Shown in pieces: positions 7,694 to 15,547 of a stretch of DNA of 22,681 nucleotides. Each line of letters opens with the position of its first letter. Within the stretch, counting starts at the first letter, position 1. A program made the translations under genes and the position numbers. The notes beneath the pieces are model-generated. The model saw only the letters and a program-made list of their open reading frames with translations. It was not told where the DNA came from and did not search any database. Where the stretch lies: NCBI GenBank assembly GCA_016200125.1, contig JACQFK010000367.1, positions 1 through 22,681 on the forward strand, read 5' to 3'. This DNA comes from Planctomycetota bacterium. Lineage in GTDB: Bacteria > Planctomycetota > MHYJ01 > JACPRB01.

Positions 7694-9143
7694 CCGATGG
7701 GGAAGCGCGGGGGTCGACGACTTTCGGCCCCCGGTAGTTCCAGGCCTCCAGGAGCAGGTAGCGCTCCTTGCTCCCGAAGCCCAGGACCTGGACCCGCGGC
7801 ACGACCACTTCGCGCGCGGGACCGATCCGCTCGAAACAGTCCCCGATGCGCTTCATCTCCGCCGGATAGTGCTTCGCGTCGTAGACCACGACGGCGTTCT
7901 TCCCGAGGTGGTCCTCGCGGCGCCACCAGTTGGGGAAGTTCTTGGACGGCTTTCCCGCCGGCGTCAGATCCCAGGCCTCGGACGACCGCAGCAGGTATCC
8001 CATCTGCGACGCGAGATGGTACTCGTTGCAGACCACGAAGTCCGGACGGAGCTTCGCGACGTCGCCGGCCAGGGACGACCAGCCCCGCCGCTGCTCCAGG
8101 GGGATGAACGCGAGGGCTGCGGGAAAGAGCAGCCAGGCCGCCGCCAGGACGGCTACCGATCCGGCATAGAGCCTTCGCCCCCAGGTTCCCGAGCGCAGCA
8201 GCGCGGCGCAGGAGAGGATCAGCGGACCGATGTATCCGGGGACCGGCCAGTGGCCGCGCACGGGGCGGCTGAAGATGACCAGGGTGAAGAAGACGAGGAC
8301 CGGAACGCCGGCCGCGGCGAGGAAGCGGTCGCGCCAGTCGGCCGTCCGCCAGCGGAGCAGCGTCGTGATCCCCGCCGCCCAGGCGCCGACGCAGAGGAAT
8401 GGAGTGAGCAGCGATAGCTGGCTCAGCGGGTATTTCCAGAGCTGGGACGGCTGGAAACCGCTCTCCTTGAACCGCGACACCCCCTGGTAGGCGAAGGACT
8501 GCCATCCATTGCGCGCGTTCCAGAGGAGCGTCGGGGAGAACGCGATCAGCGCCGCGACCACCGCAAGCCAGGGCTCCTTGCGCTTCAGCCAGGGACGCTG
8601 GTCGGGGCTGAACAGCAGGAACCCGAAGACGCCCAGCCCCAGGAAGACCGCGTGGTACTTCGAATCCATCGACAGGCCGAGGAAGAAGCCCGCGAGGATC
8701 CACCAGCGGGGCGAGTCGCCCGAAAGCGCGTGGGCGAGCGCCCAGACCGTCGCGCTCCAGAAGAGCAGGCAGGGCGCGTCGGGCGTCGCCTCCGCGGCGT
8801 ACACGAAGAAGATCGGGACGAGCGCCGCGACGAGGGCCGCCAGCCGGGCCACCCGCTCGTCGTAGAGCCTTCGCGCGGCCAGGAAGATGAAGCCGATCAT
8901 CGCGCCGGCGCCCAGGATCATGACCGCCCGGACCCCCAGCGGACTGTGGCCGAAGAGCGCCGTCGAGAGCCAGCCCATCCACGCGATCATGCCCGGATAG
9001 TCGAAGTATCCGAGCGCGGGCCGCTGCGAACAGACCCAGAGGTAGCTCTCGACCGACGTGAGCTCCAGCTGCGCGCTCACGATCGCCCGGATGACCGTGA
9101 CGAAGGCGATGAGGCCCAGCACCTGGATCGACGGGCGCGTCAT
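7686..9143 (-). CDS. ArnT/PMT-like integral membrane glycosyltransferase (GT-C), paralogue 2
   Basis: A 485-aa multi-pass protein clearly paralogous to its downstream neighbour. Shared features are GYFDYPGMIAW (45-55) matching SYFDHPGMIAW, TPDAPCLLFW matching FPDSPMLFFW, an SKY segment after a glycine-rich helix, and a WNA...GVSRF segment matching WNA...GRSRF. The C-terminus is a soluble domain of about 120 residues. One oddity: the first-loop acidic pair is reduced to V31-E32 (LTSVESYLW), where most relatives have Asp or Glu first. In ArnT-like enzymes the first acidic residue is proposed to be catalytic, so this copy may be altered. ATG 9143 overlaps the upstream gene's TGA as ATGA, with GGAAAG about 10 bases before it. 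Confidence 0.87.
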   Translation of the reverse strand: MTRPSIQVLGLIAFVTVIRAIVSAQLELTSVESYLWVCSQRPALGYFDYPGMIAWMGWLSTALFGHSPLGVRAVMILGAGAMIGFIFLAARRLYDERVARLAALVAALVPIFFVYAAEATPDAPCLLFWSATVWALAHALSGDSPRWWILAGFFLGLSMDSKYHAVFLGLGVFGFLLFSPDQRPWLKRKEPWLAVVAALIAFSPTLLWNARNGWQSFAYQGVSRFKESGFQPSQLWKYPLSQLSLLTPFLCVGAWAAGITTLLRWRTADWRDRFLAAAGVPVLVFFTLVIFSRPVRGHWPVPGYIGPLILSCAALLRSGTWGRRLYAGSVAVLAAAWLLFPAALAFIPLEQRRGWSSLAGDVAKLRPDFVVCNEYHLASQMGYLLRSSEAWDLTPAGKPSKNFPNWWRREDHLGKNAVVVYDAKHYPAEMKRIGDCFERIGPAREVVVPRVQVLGFGSKERYLLLEAWNYRGPKVVDPRASPSDD

Positions 9144-10786
9144 CGGGGGGATTCTTTCCGGAGCAGCAGGACGTCGTCCCGGCCCTGGGGCCCGTACTTC
9201 CAGGTCCCGAGAGTTTCGTAAGGCGGGGGAACGGCCTTGAGGTTCGGGCGGGCGACCAGCAGGTACTCCGACAGGCCGGCCGCTCGTTCGTCGCGGACGA
9301 GCCCGCCCGGCCAGTAGAACTCCAGGCTGTATCCCTTGATCGGGGGGACCAGGACCGGGGAGATCCCGTCCGGAAGCTTGGGGACCACGGACGCGATGAA
9401 GGGCCGGGTCCGATCGAACTCGGCCTCGAGCCGGTCATACACGCCGAAGCGGAAGAGGACGACGAACAGCGCCAGCGCGATCGCCCCGCGCATCAGCGCC
9501 TCGGGACCCCGTCGGGCGGCGTACACGAGCATCGCGCCGATCCCCAGGAGGCCGACGGACGCGACGGCGATCCAGCCGCGCTGATGGGAGATCGCCTCCG
9601 CCACGCTGCCTTCCCGCAGTCCGGCCAGGAGCGAGGGCCGGACGCAGAAGACGGCCGTCCCGAGCATCGCGATGAGGACGACGATGCCGGTGATCAGGGA
9701 CATGGTCCGGAGCGGCCGCGTCTCGTTCTTCTTCATCGCCTGTTCCGCCGCCAGCGCGATCATCGCCGCGACGGCCGGCTGGAGCGGGATGAGATAATAC
9801 ATGCGCTTGTTGGCCGCGATCTCGAAGAGCAGGAAGCCGAAGCCGAGCCAGGCCGCCAGGTGCCGGCGAGCCGGATCGGAACCGCGATCCCGCATCCAGG
9901 ACACCAGGGCGGGAAGGAAGGGAAGCAGCGGGAGGATCGCGGCCAGCTGGACGCCGAAGTAGTAGAGGAGGTTCTTTTCGTGGGCGACCCCGATGCCCTT
10001 CGTCTTGCCGAAGGGCATGCGGAAGTTTTCGCCCAGCAGGCAGGTCTCCAGGAACTCCATGCCCCCCCGGAGATATCCGGGCACATACCAGGCGCAGGAA
10101 AGGGCGACCGCCAGCGCCAAGGCCGCCAGCCCCTGCTTCCACCAGGAAAACGCCCGCCAGAAGCGGCCGCGGTGTTCCATCAGGGCGTCGCCTCCCGCCA
10201 CGGCGATCGGAAGCGCGATGCCCAGCGGTCCCTTGGACAGCGTCGCCAGCCCGAAGGCGGCGCCGCAGAGCAGGGCCGCCCTCCAGGGACTGATCCGGCC
10301 GACTCGCGCGGCGAAGTAGGCGGTCAGACCGGCGGTCAGGAAGAACGCGAGCGTCATGTCGACCATCGCGTCCCGCGCGGAACCGATGAAGAGCACGTTC
10401 GCCGCGAGCGCCACGACGGCCAGCCGGGCCGCCCGGGGCGGGCCGTAGAGCCGCGCGAGGATCCAGGTCATGAACATCGCGGCGATCCCCATGAGGACCG
10501 ACACGCCGCGGAGGGTCCACTCATGGATGCCGAACACCGAGCCCAGGAGCGCGCAGGCGCCATAGTACGCGAGGGGCTTCTCGCACAGATAGCCGTCGGG
10601 CGTGCGGGGGAGGAGCCAGCGGCCGCCTTCGACCATGTCCCGCACGATGACGGCGCTGCGGGCCTCGTCGGTCACGCTGAGCTCGACGCGGCCCAGGTTC
10701 CAGCAGAAGACGACGCCGAGAACCCCGATCAGCATCCATCCGGAGCGGTCCGGCCGCAGCGAAGCGCGCCCGTTGTCGGAGTCCAT
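9140..10786 (-). CDS. ArnT-like integral membrane glycosyltransferase (GT-C), paralogue 3
   Basis: A 548-aa multi-pass membrane protein, first gene of the leftward operon. Compared with the other two leftward copies it is closer to classical ArnT. The first loop reads SVTDEARSAVIVRDM with D40/E41, followed by LPRTPDGYLCEKPLAYY, the counterpart of the 'TPRLNG.PYFEKPPLLYW' block of ArnT. A second acidic site is in ARDAMVDMTLAFF. Roughly a dozen hydrophobic helices precede a soluble C-terminal region (from about residue 450). Family members transfer a sugar from undecaprenyl phosphate to lipid A or other acceptors. It starts 108 bases from the divergent arn-like operon, so shared control is likely. 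The exact acceptor cannot be read from sequence. Confidence 0.9.
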   Translation of the reverse strand: MDSDNGRASLRPDRSGWMLIGVLGVVFCWNLGRVELSVTDEARSAVIVRDMVEGGRWLLPRTPDGYLCEKPLAYYGACALLGSVFGIHEWTLRGVSVLMGIAAMFMTWILARLYGPPRAARLAVVALAANVLFIGSARDAMVDMTLAFFLTAGLTAYFAARVGRISPWRAALLCGAAFGLATLSKGPLGIALPIAVAGGDALMEHRGRFWRAFSWWKQGLAALALAVALSCAWYVPGYLRGGMEFLETCLLGENFRMPFGKTKGIGVAHEKNLLYYFGVQLAAILPLLPFLPALVSWMRDRGSDPARRHLAAWLGFGFLLFEIAANKRMYYLIPLQPAVAAMIALAAEQAMKKNETRPLRTMSLITGIVVLIAMLGTAVFCVRPSLLAGLREGSVAEAISHQRGWIAVASVGLLGIGAMLVYAARRGPEALMRGAIALALFVVLFRFGVYDRLEAEFDRTRPFIASVVPKLPDGISPVLVPPIKGYSLEFYWPGGLVRDERAAGLSEYLLVARPNLKAVPPPYETLGTWKYGPQGRDDVLLLRKESPR

Positions 10787-10797
10787 GGATGTTCCGC

Positions 10798-10826
10798 ATC
10801 ATCCCTCAGCCCGAATCCTCTGTCAA
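10798..10826 (-). promoter_or_regulatory. Probable promoter of the leftward glycosyltransferase operon
   Basis: On the minus strand a perfect -35 box TTGACA (10826-10821) is followed by a 17-base spacer and GATGAT (10803-10798, four of six matches to TATAAT). The -10 box ends 11 bases before ATG 10786, so the leader would be only a few bases long. It lies in the 108-base gap shared with the divergent operon. Confidence 0.45.
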
Positions 10827-10851
10827 CGGGCCGGATTTCCGCATTCCCCCT

Positions 10852-10880
10852 TTGTCGGTCGTCCCCTCCTCCGCTAGAAT
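10852..10880 (+). promoter_or_regulatory. Probable promoter of the rightward arn-like operon
   Basis: TTGTCG (10852-10857) and TAGAAT (10875-10880) are separated by exactly 17 bases, with four and five of six consensus matches. The -10 box ends 14 bases before ATG 10895, and no Shine-Dalgarno sequence is seen, so the message would have a very short leader. The rightward and leftward promoters are back to back, not overlapping. Confidence 0.42.
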
Positions 10881-10894
10881 CATCCGACTGATCC

Positions 10895-12448
10895 ATGAAT
10901 CATCCGATCCCCTTCACGCGCCTTCTGGGCATTCTTCTCGCCGTTGAACTGGCGCTGCTCCTCTCCGTGATCGGGAGATCGGCGCTCTCCCGGATCGACG
11001 AGGGCCAGATCGCGGAAGTGGCGCGGGAAATGGCTGCCGGCCGCGACTGGATCACCCCCCGGATCGGCGGCAACCCGTTCGGACCCTACCCGCCGCTCGG
11101 ATACTGGCTCTCCGCCATTTCGGGGGCCCTCTTCGGCTTCAACGAGTTCGCCATGCGGCTTCCGACGGCGCTCGCGGCGCTGGCGCTCCTCGCGGTCGTC
11201 GCCGGGATGGCCCGGCGCCTGGCGGGGCCGGAGGCGGGGCTCGCGTCCGCGATGATCCTGGCGACCCTGCCCGCGTTCTTCGTCCAGAGCGGCATGTGCC
11301 GCGCCGACGTGCTGACGCTGCTCTTCGCCGCGGCGGCCTTCGACCGCTTCCTCGCCTGGGCCGACGGGGGGCGGAGGCCCCGCGACCTGGCGCTCATGTA
11401 TGTCTTCACCGCCCTGGGGATCCTGGCGAAGGGCCCGCTCGCCGTGGCGCTGCTGGGGCTGGGGGGCCTGTCCCGGTTCCTTCTCCGGCGAGAATGGAAG
11501 CTGCTCCTGGCGATGAAGTTGTGGATCGGCATCCCGGGCGTCCTGCTGATCGTCGCCCCCTGGTACTGGGCGGTCACGCGCATCAACGGATGGGATTTCC
11601 TGCGGGAGAACCTCCTCCTCGAGAACCTCAATGCGTTCGCGGAGGGGTATCAGCAGAAGCGGCCCCCGTATTTCTACCTCAAGCAGGGCCCGCTGCTCCT
11701 GCCCTGGCTCCTCGTGCTCCCTCTTGCCTGGAAGGTCCGGCGCTCGCCCGGCGTGGCCCTGTCGCTCGCCTGGTTCGCGATGGTCGCCGTCTTCTTCACG
11801 ATCTCCTCAGCGAAGCGGATCAACTACCTGACCTACTTTGCGGCGCCCCTGGCGCTGGCCGCGGGTACGACGCTCGCCGCGCTCTGGGCGGAAGCCCCCC
11901 GGCTGGCCCGCGCCGGCATCATCGCCCTGGCCCTGAGCCTGGCGGCGGGCGCCGCCCTGGTCGCGGCAGTCCCGGCCTCCTCCTGGACCGGAGGCTCCGT
12001 GAGCAGGATCGCCCCCCATTTCGGCGCGATCGCGCTCGCGGCCGGCAGCGCCGCGCTGGTCATCGCGGGGACCGGATGGCGCGGGGGGGCCCGCGCCGGA
12101 GCCGCGGCGGCCGCCGCCGCGATTCTCGCGGGATTCTTCGTCTACGGCTTCTTCATCAATCCCCGGCTCAACGCCGACAACCGGGAGACCGCGGACTTCT
12201 GCCGGCGGGCGGCCGCCCGCCTGCCCCCGGGCGAGCGGCTTTTCGTCGCCTCCCCCGACGGTCTCGGCGGCATTTACCACTTCTACGTGGGCGCCGCCAT
12301 GCCGATGAAAATGGGGGAGCCCGGGTTCTATCTCGCGTCGGATGCCCAGCACCAGGCCCTCCTCAAGGAAGGGAGAATCGTCCAGGTCCTCGACTCGCTG
12401 CTGGACCCGCGGGGCCGATCCCAGTATCTTCTGAGGGTTATTCAATGA
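10895..12448 (+). CDS. arnT: ArnT-like glycosyltransferase (GT-C), paralogue 4, first gene of the arn-like operon
   Basis: A 517-aa multi-pass membrane protein most like ArnT, the enzyme that moves Ara4N from undecaprenyl phosphate to lipid A in enterobacteria. After the first membrane helix comes SRIDEGQIAEVAREM (32-46, acidic pair D35/E36), then ITPRIGGNPFGPYPPLGYW, the counterpart of the ArnT block 'TPRLNG..YFEKPPLLYW'. About eleven more hydrophobic helices and a short C-terminal soluble part follow. It overlaps arnB by four bases (ATGA), which makes it the best candidate for the dedicated Ara4N transferase. The symbol reflects family and context; the acceptor is unknown and another polyprenyl-sugar transferase role remains possible. 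Confidence 0.82.
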   Translation: MNHPIPFTRLLGILLAVELALLLSVIGRSALSRIDEGQIAEVAREMAAGRDWITPRIGGNPFGPYPPLGYWLSAISGALFGFNEFAMRLPTALAALALLAVVAGMARRLAGPEAGLASAMILATLPAFFVQSGMCRADVLTLLFAAAAFDRFLAWADGGRRPRDLALMYVFTALGILAKGPLAVALLGLGGLSRFLLRREWKLLLAMKLWIGIPGVLLIVAPWYWAVTRINGWDFLRENLLLENLNAFAEGYQQKRPPYFYLKQGPLLLPWLLVLPLAWKVRRSPGVALSLAWFAMVAVFFTISSAKRINYLTYFAAPLALAAGTTLAALWAEAPRLARAGIIALALSLAAGAALVAAVPASSWTGGSVSRIAPHFGAIALAAGSAALVIAGTGWRGGARAGAAAAAAAILAGFFVYGFFINPRLNADNRETADFCRRAAARLPPGERLFVASPDGLGGIYHFYVGAAMPMKMGEPGFYLASDAQHQALLKEGRIVQVLDSLLDPRGRSQYLLRVIQ

Positions 12449-13578
12449 CCGCCACGACCGGCCGCGCGACGATGCTCCCCTTCTCGCGCCCCAGCATCGG
12501 CGAGGAGGAGATCCGCGAGGTCACCGAGGTCCTCCGTTCGGGATGGATCACCACCGGCCCCCGCACGGTCCAGTTCGAAAAGGACTTCGCCGCCTACGTG
12601 GGCGCCAAGCACGCGCTGGCCCTTTCCTCGGGCACCGCGGCCCTCCACTGCGCCTACTGGGCCCTCGACCTGAAGCGGGGCGACGAGATCATCTGCCCCT
12701 CGCTCACCTGGCCCGCCACGGCGAACATGGCCGTCGCCCTCGGCGCCAGGGTGGTCTTCGCGGACATCGACCGGGACACGCGCCAGATTGATCCGAAGGA
12801 CGTCGCGAAGCGGATCACCAAGAAGACCCGCGCCATCGTCCCCGTGCACTTCGCGGGGGCCCCCGCGGATCTCGACGCGCTGCGCGCCGTCGCGGGGAAG
12901 AAGATCCGGATCATCGAGGACGCCGCCCACGCCGCGGGGACCGAGTACAAGGGGAAGCGGATCGGCAGCCACGGCAACGCCGCGGTCTACAGCTTCCATC
13001 CGATCAAGGACATCACGACCGGCGAAGGCGGCATGCTCACGACGGACGACGACGATCTCGCCAAGCGGGTCAAACTCTTCAAGTTCCACGGCGTCTCCCG
13101 CGACGCCTGGAAGGCCTACGGCTCCTCCGCGACCGCGCACTACGACACCGTGCTCCCGGGATTCAAATACAACCTGACCGACATCGCCTCCGCGCTGGGA
13201 ATCCACCAGCTCCGCAAGCTCGACGGCTTCATCGAGCGCCGGCGCGCGATCGCGGAACGCTACCCGGCCGGGCTCGCCGGCGTCCCCGGCCTCGGCCTCC
13301 CCGCCGCGCCGGCCTACCCGCACCGCCACGCCTGGCACCTCTTCACGGTGCTGGTCGACAAGCGCGACGAATTCATGGCGAAGCTCAAGGACGAGAACAT
13401 CGGCACCGGGCTCCACTTCGAGGCCGTCCACAAGACCAGCCTCTACAAGAAGGGCGCGAAGAAGCTCCCCCGGACGGAGCTCGTCTGCAGCCGCATCCTC
13501 TCCCTGCCGCTCTTCCCGGCCATGACCGACCAGGACGCGGACGACGTGGTCGCCGCGGTCCGGAAAGTGCTCGCATGA
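12445..13578 (+). CDS. arnB: ArnB-like UDP-4-amino-4-deoxy-L-arabinose aminotransferase
   Basis: A 377-aa PLP-dependent sugar aminotransferase of the DegT/DnrJ/EryC1 family. In the arn pathway it transfers an amino group, normally from glutamate, to the 4-keto sugar made by the decarboxylase. Family motifs: GWITTGPRTVQFEKDFA (33-49), SSGTAALHCA (61-70), IIEDAAHAAG (156-165), and YSFHPIKDITTGEGG (182-196), in which K188 is the PLP lysine. This has the same spacing as the enterobacterial enzyme, and the length matches ArnB (about 380). ATG 12445 overlaps the previous stop as ATGA and has GAGGG 7-8 bases upstream. It overlaps arnC by four bases. Related sugar aminotransferases look similar, but the surrounding genes fix the assignment. 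Confidence 0.92.
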   Translation: MTATTGRATMLPFSRPSIGEEEIREVTEVLRSGWITTGPRTVQFEKDFAAYVGAKHALALSSGTAALHCAYWALDLKRGDEIICPSLTWPATANMAVALGARVVFADIDRDTRQIDPKDVAKRITKKTRAIVPVHFAGAPADLDALRAVAGKKIRIIEDAAHAAGTEYKGKRIGSHGNAAVYSFHPIKDITTGEGGMLTTDDDDLAKRVKLFKFHGVSRDAWKAYGSSATAHYDTVLPGFKYNLTDIASALGIHQLRKLDGFIERRRAIAERYPAGLAGVPGLGLPAAPAYPHRHAWHLFTVLVDKRDEFMAKLKDENIGTGLHFEAVHKTSLYKKGAKKLPRTELVCSRILSLPLFPAMTDQDADDVVAAVRKVLA

Positions 13579-14531
13579 GCGGCCCGAAGATCCACGTCTC
13601 CGCGGTGATCCCCGTCTACAACGAGGAGGCGAACCTCCCCGAGCTCCACGGACGCATGACGAAGGCGCTCGATTCGATCGGGAAGCCCTGGGAGCTCGTC
13701 TACGTCGACGACGGCAGCGCCGACAAGTCGCTAGAGATCCTCTCCGGATTCGCCGCGAAGGAGCCGCGCGTCCGCGTCGTCGAGTTCAACCGCAACTACG
13801 GCCAGCACGCCGCGGTCTTCGCGGGCCTCGCGCAGACGCGCGGGGAGATCGTCGTCACGCTCGACGCCGACCTCCAGAACCCGCCCGAGGAGGTTCCGAA
13901 GCTCGTGGCGAAGATGGAGGAGGGCTTCGACGTCGTGGGCTCGGTCCGGAAGAACCGCCAGGACCCCATCTTCCGCAAGATCGCGTCGAAGCTGGTCAAC
14001 CGCCTCACGCGCGGCGGCAACCGGGCGGCCCAGGGCATGACCGATTACGGCTGCATGCTGCGCGCCTACAGCCGCAACGTCGTGGACCAGATCGCCCAGT
14101 GCAAGGAGCTCTCGAGCTTTATCCCCGTGCTGGCGATGATGTACGCCAAGAAGACGACGGAGATCCCGGTCGACCACGCCGAGCGGGCGCGCGGGACCTC
14201 CAAGTACGGGCTCCTGCAGCTGATCAAGCTGCAGATGGACCTGATGACCGGCTTCTCCTTCCTCCCCCTCCGCTTCCTGAGCTGGTTCGGAGCCCTCGTC
14301 GCCCTCTTCTCCTTCGCGCTCTCGATCTACATCCTGGTGATGCGGATCCTCCGGGGCGACCAGTGGGCCCAGTTCGGCGTCTTCACGCTCTTCGCCGCCC
14401 TCTTCATGATGGTGGGCGGCCTCTTCATCGGGATGGGCATCCTGGGCGAGTACGTGGGCCGCATCTACGGCGAAGTGAGACAAAGACCCCGCTATGTCGT
14501 GAGAAAGGTCCACGGGGAAGACAAAGAGTGA
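13575..14531 (+). CDS. arnC: ArnC-like undecaprenyl-phosphate 4-deoxy-4-formamido-L-arabinose transferase
   Basis: A 318-aa GT2-family glycosyltransferase. It has a cytoplasmic catalytic domain (residues about 6-230) with the nucleotide-sugar motif VIPVYNEEANL (11-21), VDDGSADKS (44-52) and the metal-binding LDADLQNPPEE (96-106, D97/D99). Two C-terminal membrane helices follow at about 233-258 and 270-296, ending in GEYVGRIYGEVRQRP. ArnC moves formylated Ara4N from UDP to undecaprenyl phosphate; the N-terminal block FNRNYGQHAA is strongly ArnC-like. DPMS-type relatives such as GtrB share this plan, so specificity rests on the arnB/arnA/arnD context. It starts in an ATGA overlap with arnB, with GGAAAG 7 bases upstream. 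Unlike the other junctions in this operon, it is followed by a 136-base gap filled by a repeat element. Confidence 0.9.
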   Translation: MSGPKIHVSAVIPVYNEEANLPELHGRMTKALDSIGKPWELVYVDDGSADKSLEILSGFAAKEPRVRVVEFNRNYGQHAAVFAGLAQTRGEIVVTLDADLQNPPEEVPKLVAKMEEGFDVVGSVRKNRQDPIFRKIASKLVNRLTRGGNRAAQGMTDYGCMLRAYSRNVVDQIAQCKELSSFIPVLAMMYAKKTTEIPVDHAERARGTSKYGLLQLIKLQMDLMTGFSFLPLRFLSWFGALVALFSFALSIYILVMRILRGDQWAQFGVFTLFAALFMMVGGLFIGMGILGEYVGRIYGEVRQRPRYVVRKVHGEDKE

Positions 14532-14659
14532 AAATCCGAAATCCGAAATCCGAAATCCGAAAGAAGTCCCCTCCCTTCCCCCCCGAGAGGGGAGCCGCCC
14601 CCCCCTGGGAGACCGCAGGGGCTGCCTCGTTCGGATTTCGGATTTCGGATTTCGGATTT
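14532..14659. repeat. Heptamer-repeat inverted-repeat element between arnC and the formyltransferase gene
   Basis: The left arm, 14532-14561, is four tandem copies of aaatccg plus aa. The right arm, 14630-14659, is its exact 30-base reverse complement. The 68-base centre holds two smaller inverted repeats: CCCCTC 14568-14573 with GAGGGG 14587-14592, and CCCCTG 14602-14607 with CAGGGG 14616-14621. As RNA this folds into a long stem carrying two short hairpins. It starts directly after the arnC stop and ends 8 bases before the next ATG. The AT-rich arms contrast with the GC-rich surroundings, which suggests an inserted mobile-type repeat. It has no coding capacity; predicted peptides through it (ISDFGF-like) are artefacts. 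Confidence 0.93.
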
Positions 14660-14667
14660 GTCTTCGC

Positions 14668-15546
14668 ATGAGGATCGTCCTCTTCGGCTACGGCGAGATG
14701 GGCTGCTGCGGGCTGGAGTTCCTTCTCGCGCAGGGCGAGGAGGTCGCCGCCGTCGTCACCCACCGCGACGACCCCGGCGAGAAGCGCTGGTACCGCTCGC
14801 TGGCGGAGGTCGCGACGGCCGCGAAGGTCCCCCTGATCTACGGAGAGGAAGCGGACCTGAAGGACGCGGTCGGCCGGCTCCGGCCGGAGCTGATCCTGTC
14901 CTTCTATTACCGGAACATGATCCCCATGGCCGTGCTCGGCCTCGCCCCCCGGGGGGCCCTCAACCTCCACGGCTCGAAGCTACCCCGGCTCCGCGGCCGC
15001 GCGCCGATCAATTGGGCGCTCGTGGAGGGCGAGGAGGAGACGGGCGTGACGCTCCACCACATGGTGAAGGCGCCCGACGCCGGGGACATCGTCGCCCAGC
15101 GAGCGTGGAGGATCGGCCCGCGCGACACCGCCCGCGACCTCTTCTTCCGCGCCGTGGACGAGGCGAAGCTCCTGCTCCGCGACGTCTGGCCCGCCGTCCG
15201 CGCCGGGACCGCGCCGCGCCTCCCGCAGGACGCGACGAAAGCCACCTATCGGGGCCGCCGGAGGCCCGACGACGGCCGCATCGACTGGTCCCAGCCCACG
15301 AAACGCATCGACGGCCTGGTGCGCGCGGTCACCGACCCCTTCCCGGGCGCCTTCACCACGCTGGGCGGCCGCAAGCTGATGGTCTGGCAGGGCGTGCCCG
15401 CCGCGGGGAAGGGCCCGCCGGGCCTCCTGATTGAAGAGTCTCTTGTCGCCACGGGCGACGGAGCGTATCGTATCGAGCGCTGCGAGTTCCCGGACGATCC
15501 GTCGGCGCGGCCGGTCCTTCGCAAGGGAACGAAACTCGGAGAATAG
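14668..15546 (+). CDS. arnA: ArnA formyltransferase half (UDP-Ara4N formyltransferase), stand-alone
   Basis: A 292-aa member of the methionyl-tRNA/UDP-Ara4N formyltransferase family, about the length of the E. coli ArnA formyltransferase domain (roughly 300 aa). It uses N10-formyl-tetrahydrofolate to formylate the amino sugar before lipid transfer. The catalytic triad is present: N99 and H101 in LNLHGSKLPRLRGRAPINW, and D137 in KAPDAGDIV, each three positions earlier than N102, H104 and D140 of E. coli ArnA. In enterobacteria this domain is fused to the decarboxylase; here it ends at TAG 15544-15546 and the decarboxylase is a separate gene one base later. There is no Shine-Dalgarno sequence before ATG 14668, because the repeat element ends right there. 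Confidence 0.9.
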   Translation: MRIVLFGYGEMGCCGLEFLLAQGEEVAAVVTHRDDPGEKRWYRSLAEVATAAKVPLIYGEEADLKDAVGRLRPELILSFYYRNMIPMAVLGLAPRGALNLHGSKLPRLRGRAPINWALVEGEEETGVTLHHMVKAPDAGDIVAQRAWRIGPRDTARDLFFRAVDEAKLLLRDVWPAVRAGTAPRLPQDATKATYRGRRRPDDGRIDWSQPTKRIDGLVRAVTDPFPGAFTTLGGRKLMVWQGVPAAGKGPPGLLIEESLVATGDGAYRIERCEFPDDPSARPVLRKGTKLGE

Positions 15547-15547
15547 A

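Noticed and set aside
14532..14659. Reading the heptamer repeat as a CRISPR array
   Set aside because: The units are 7 bases in direct tandem with no spacers, the two arms are in opposite orientation, and no cas gene is nearby.
14425..14970. Minus-strand frame of 181 codons across the heptamer repeat
   Set aside because: It is made of the repeat (ISDFGF-type peptides) plus antisense of arnC and the formyltransferase. The heptamer is 7 bases long, so it cycles through all frames and creates open frames by chance.
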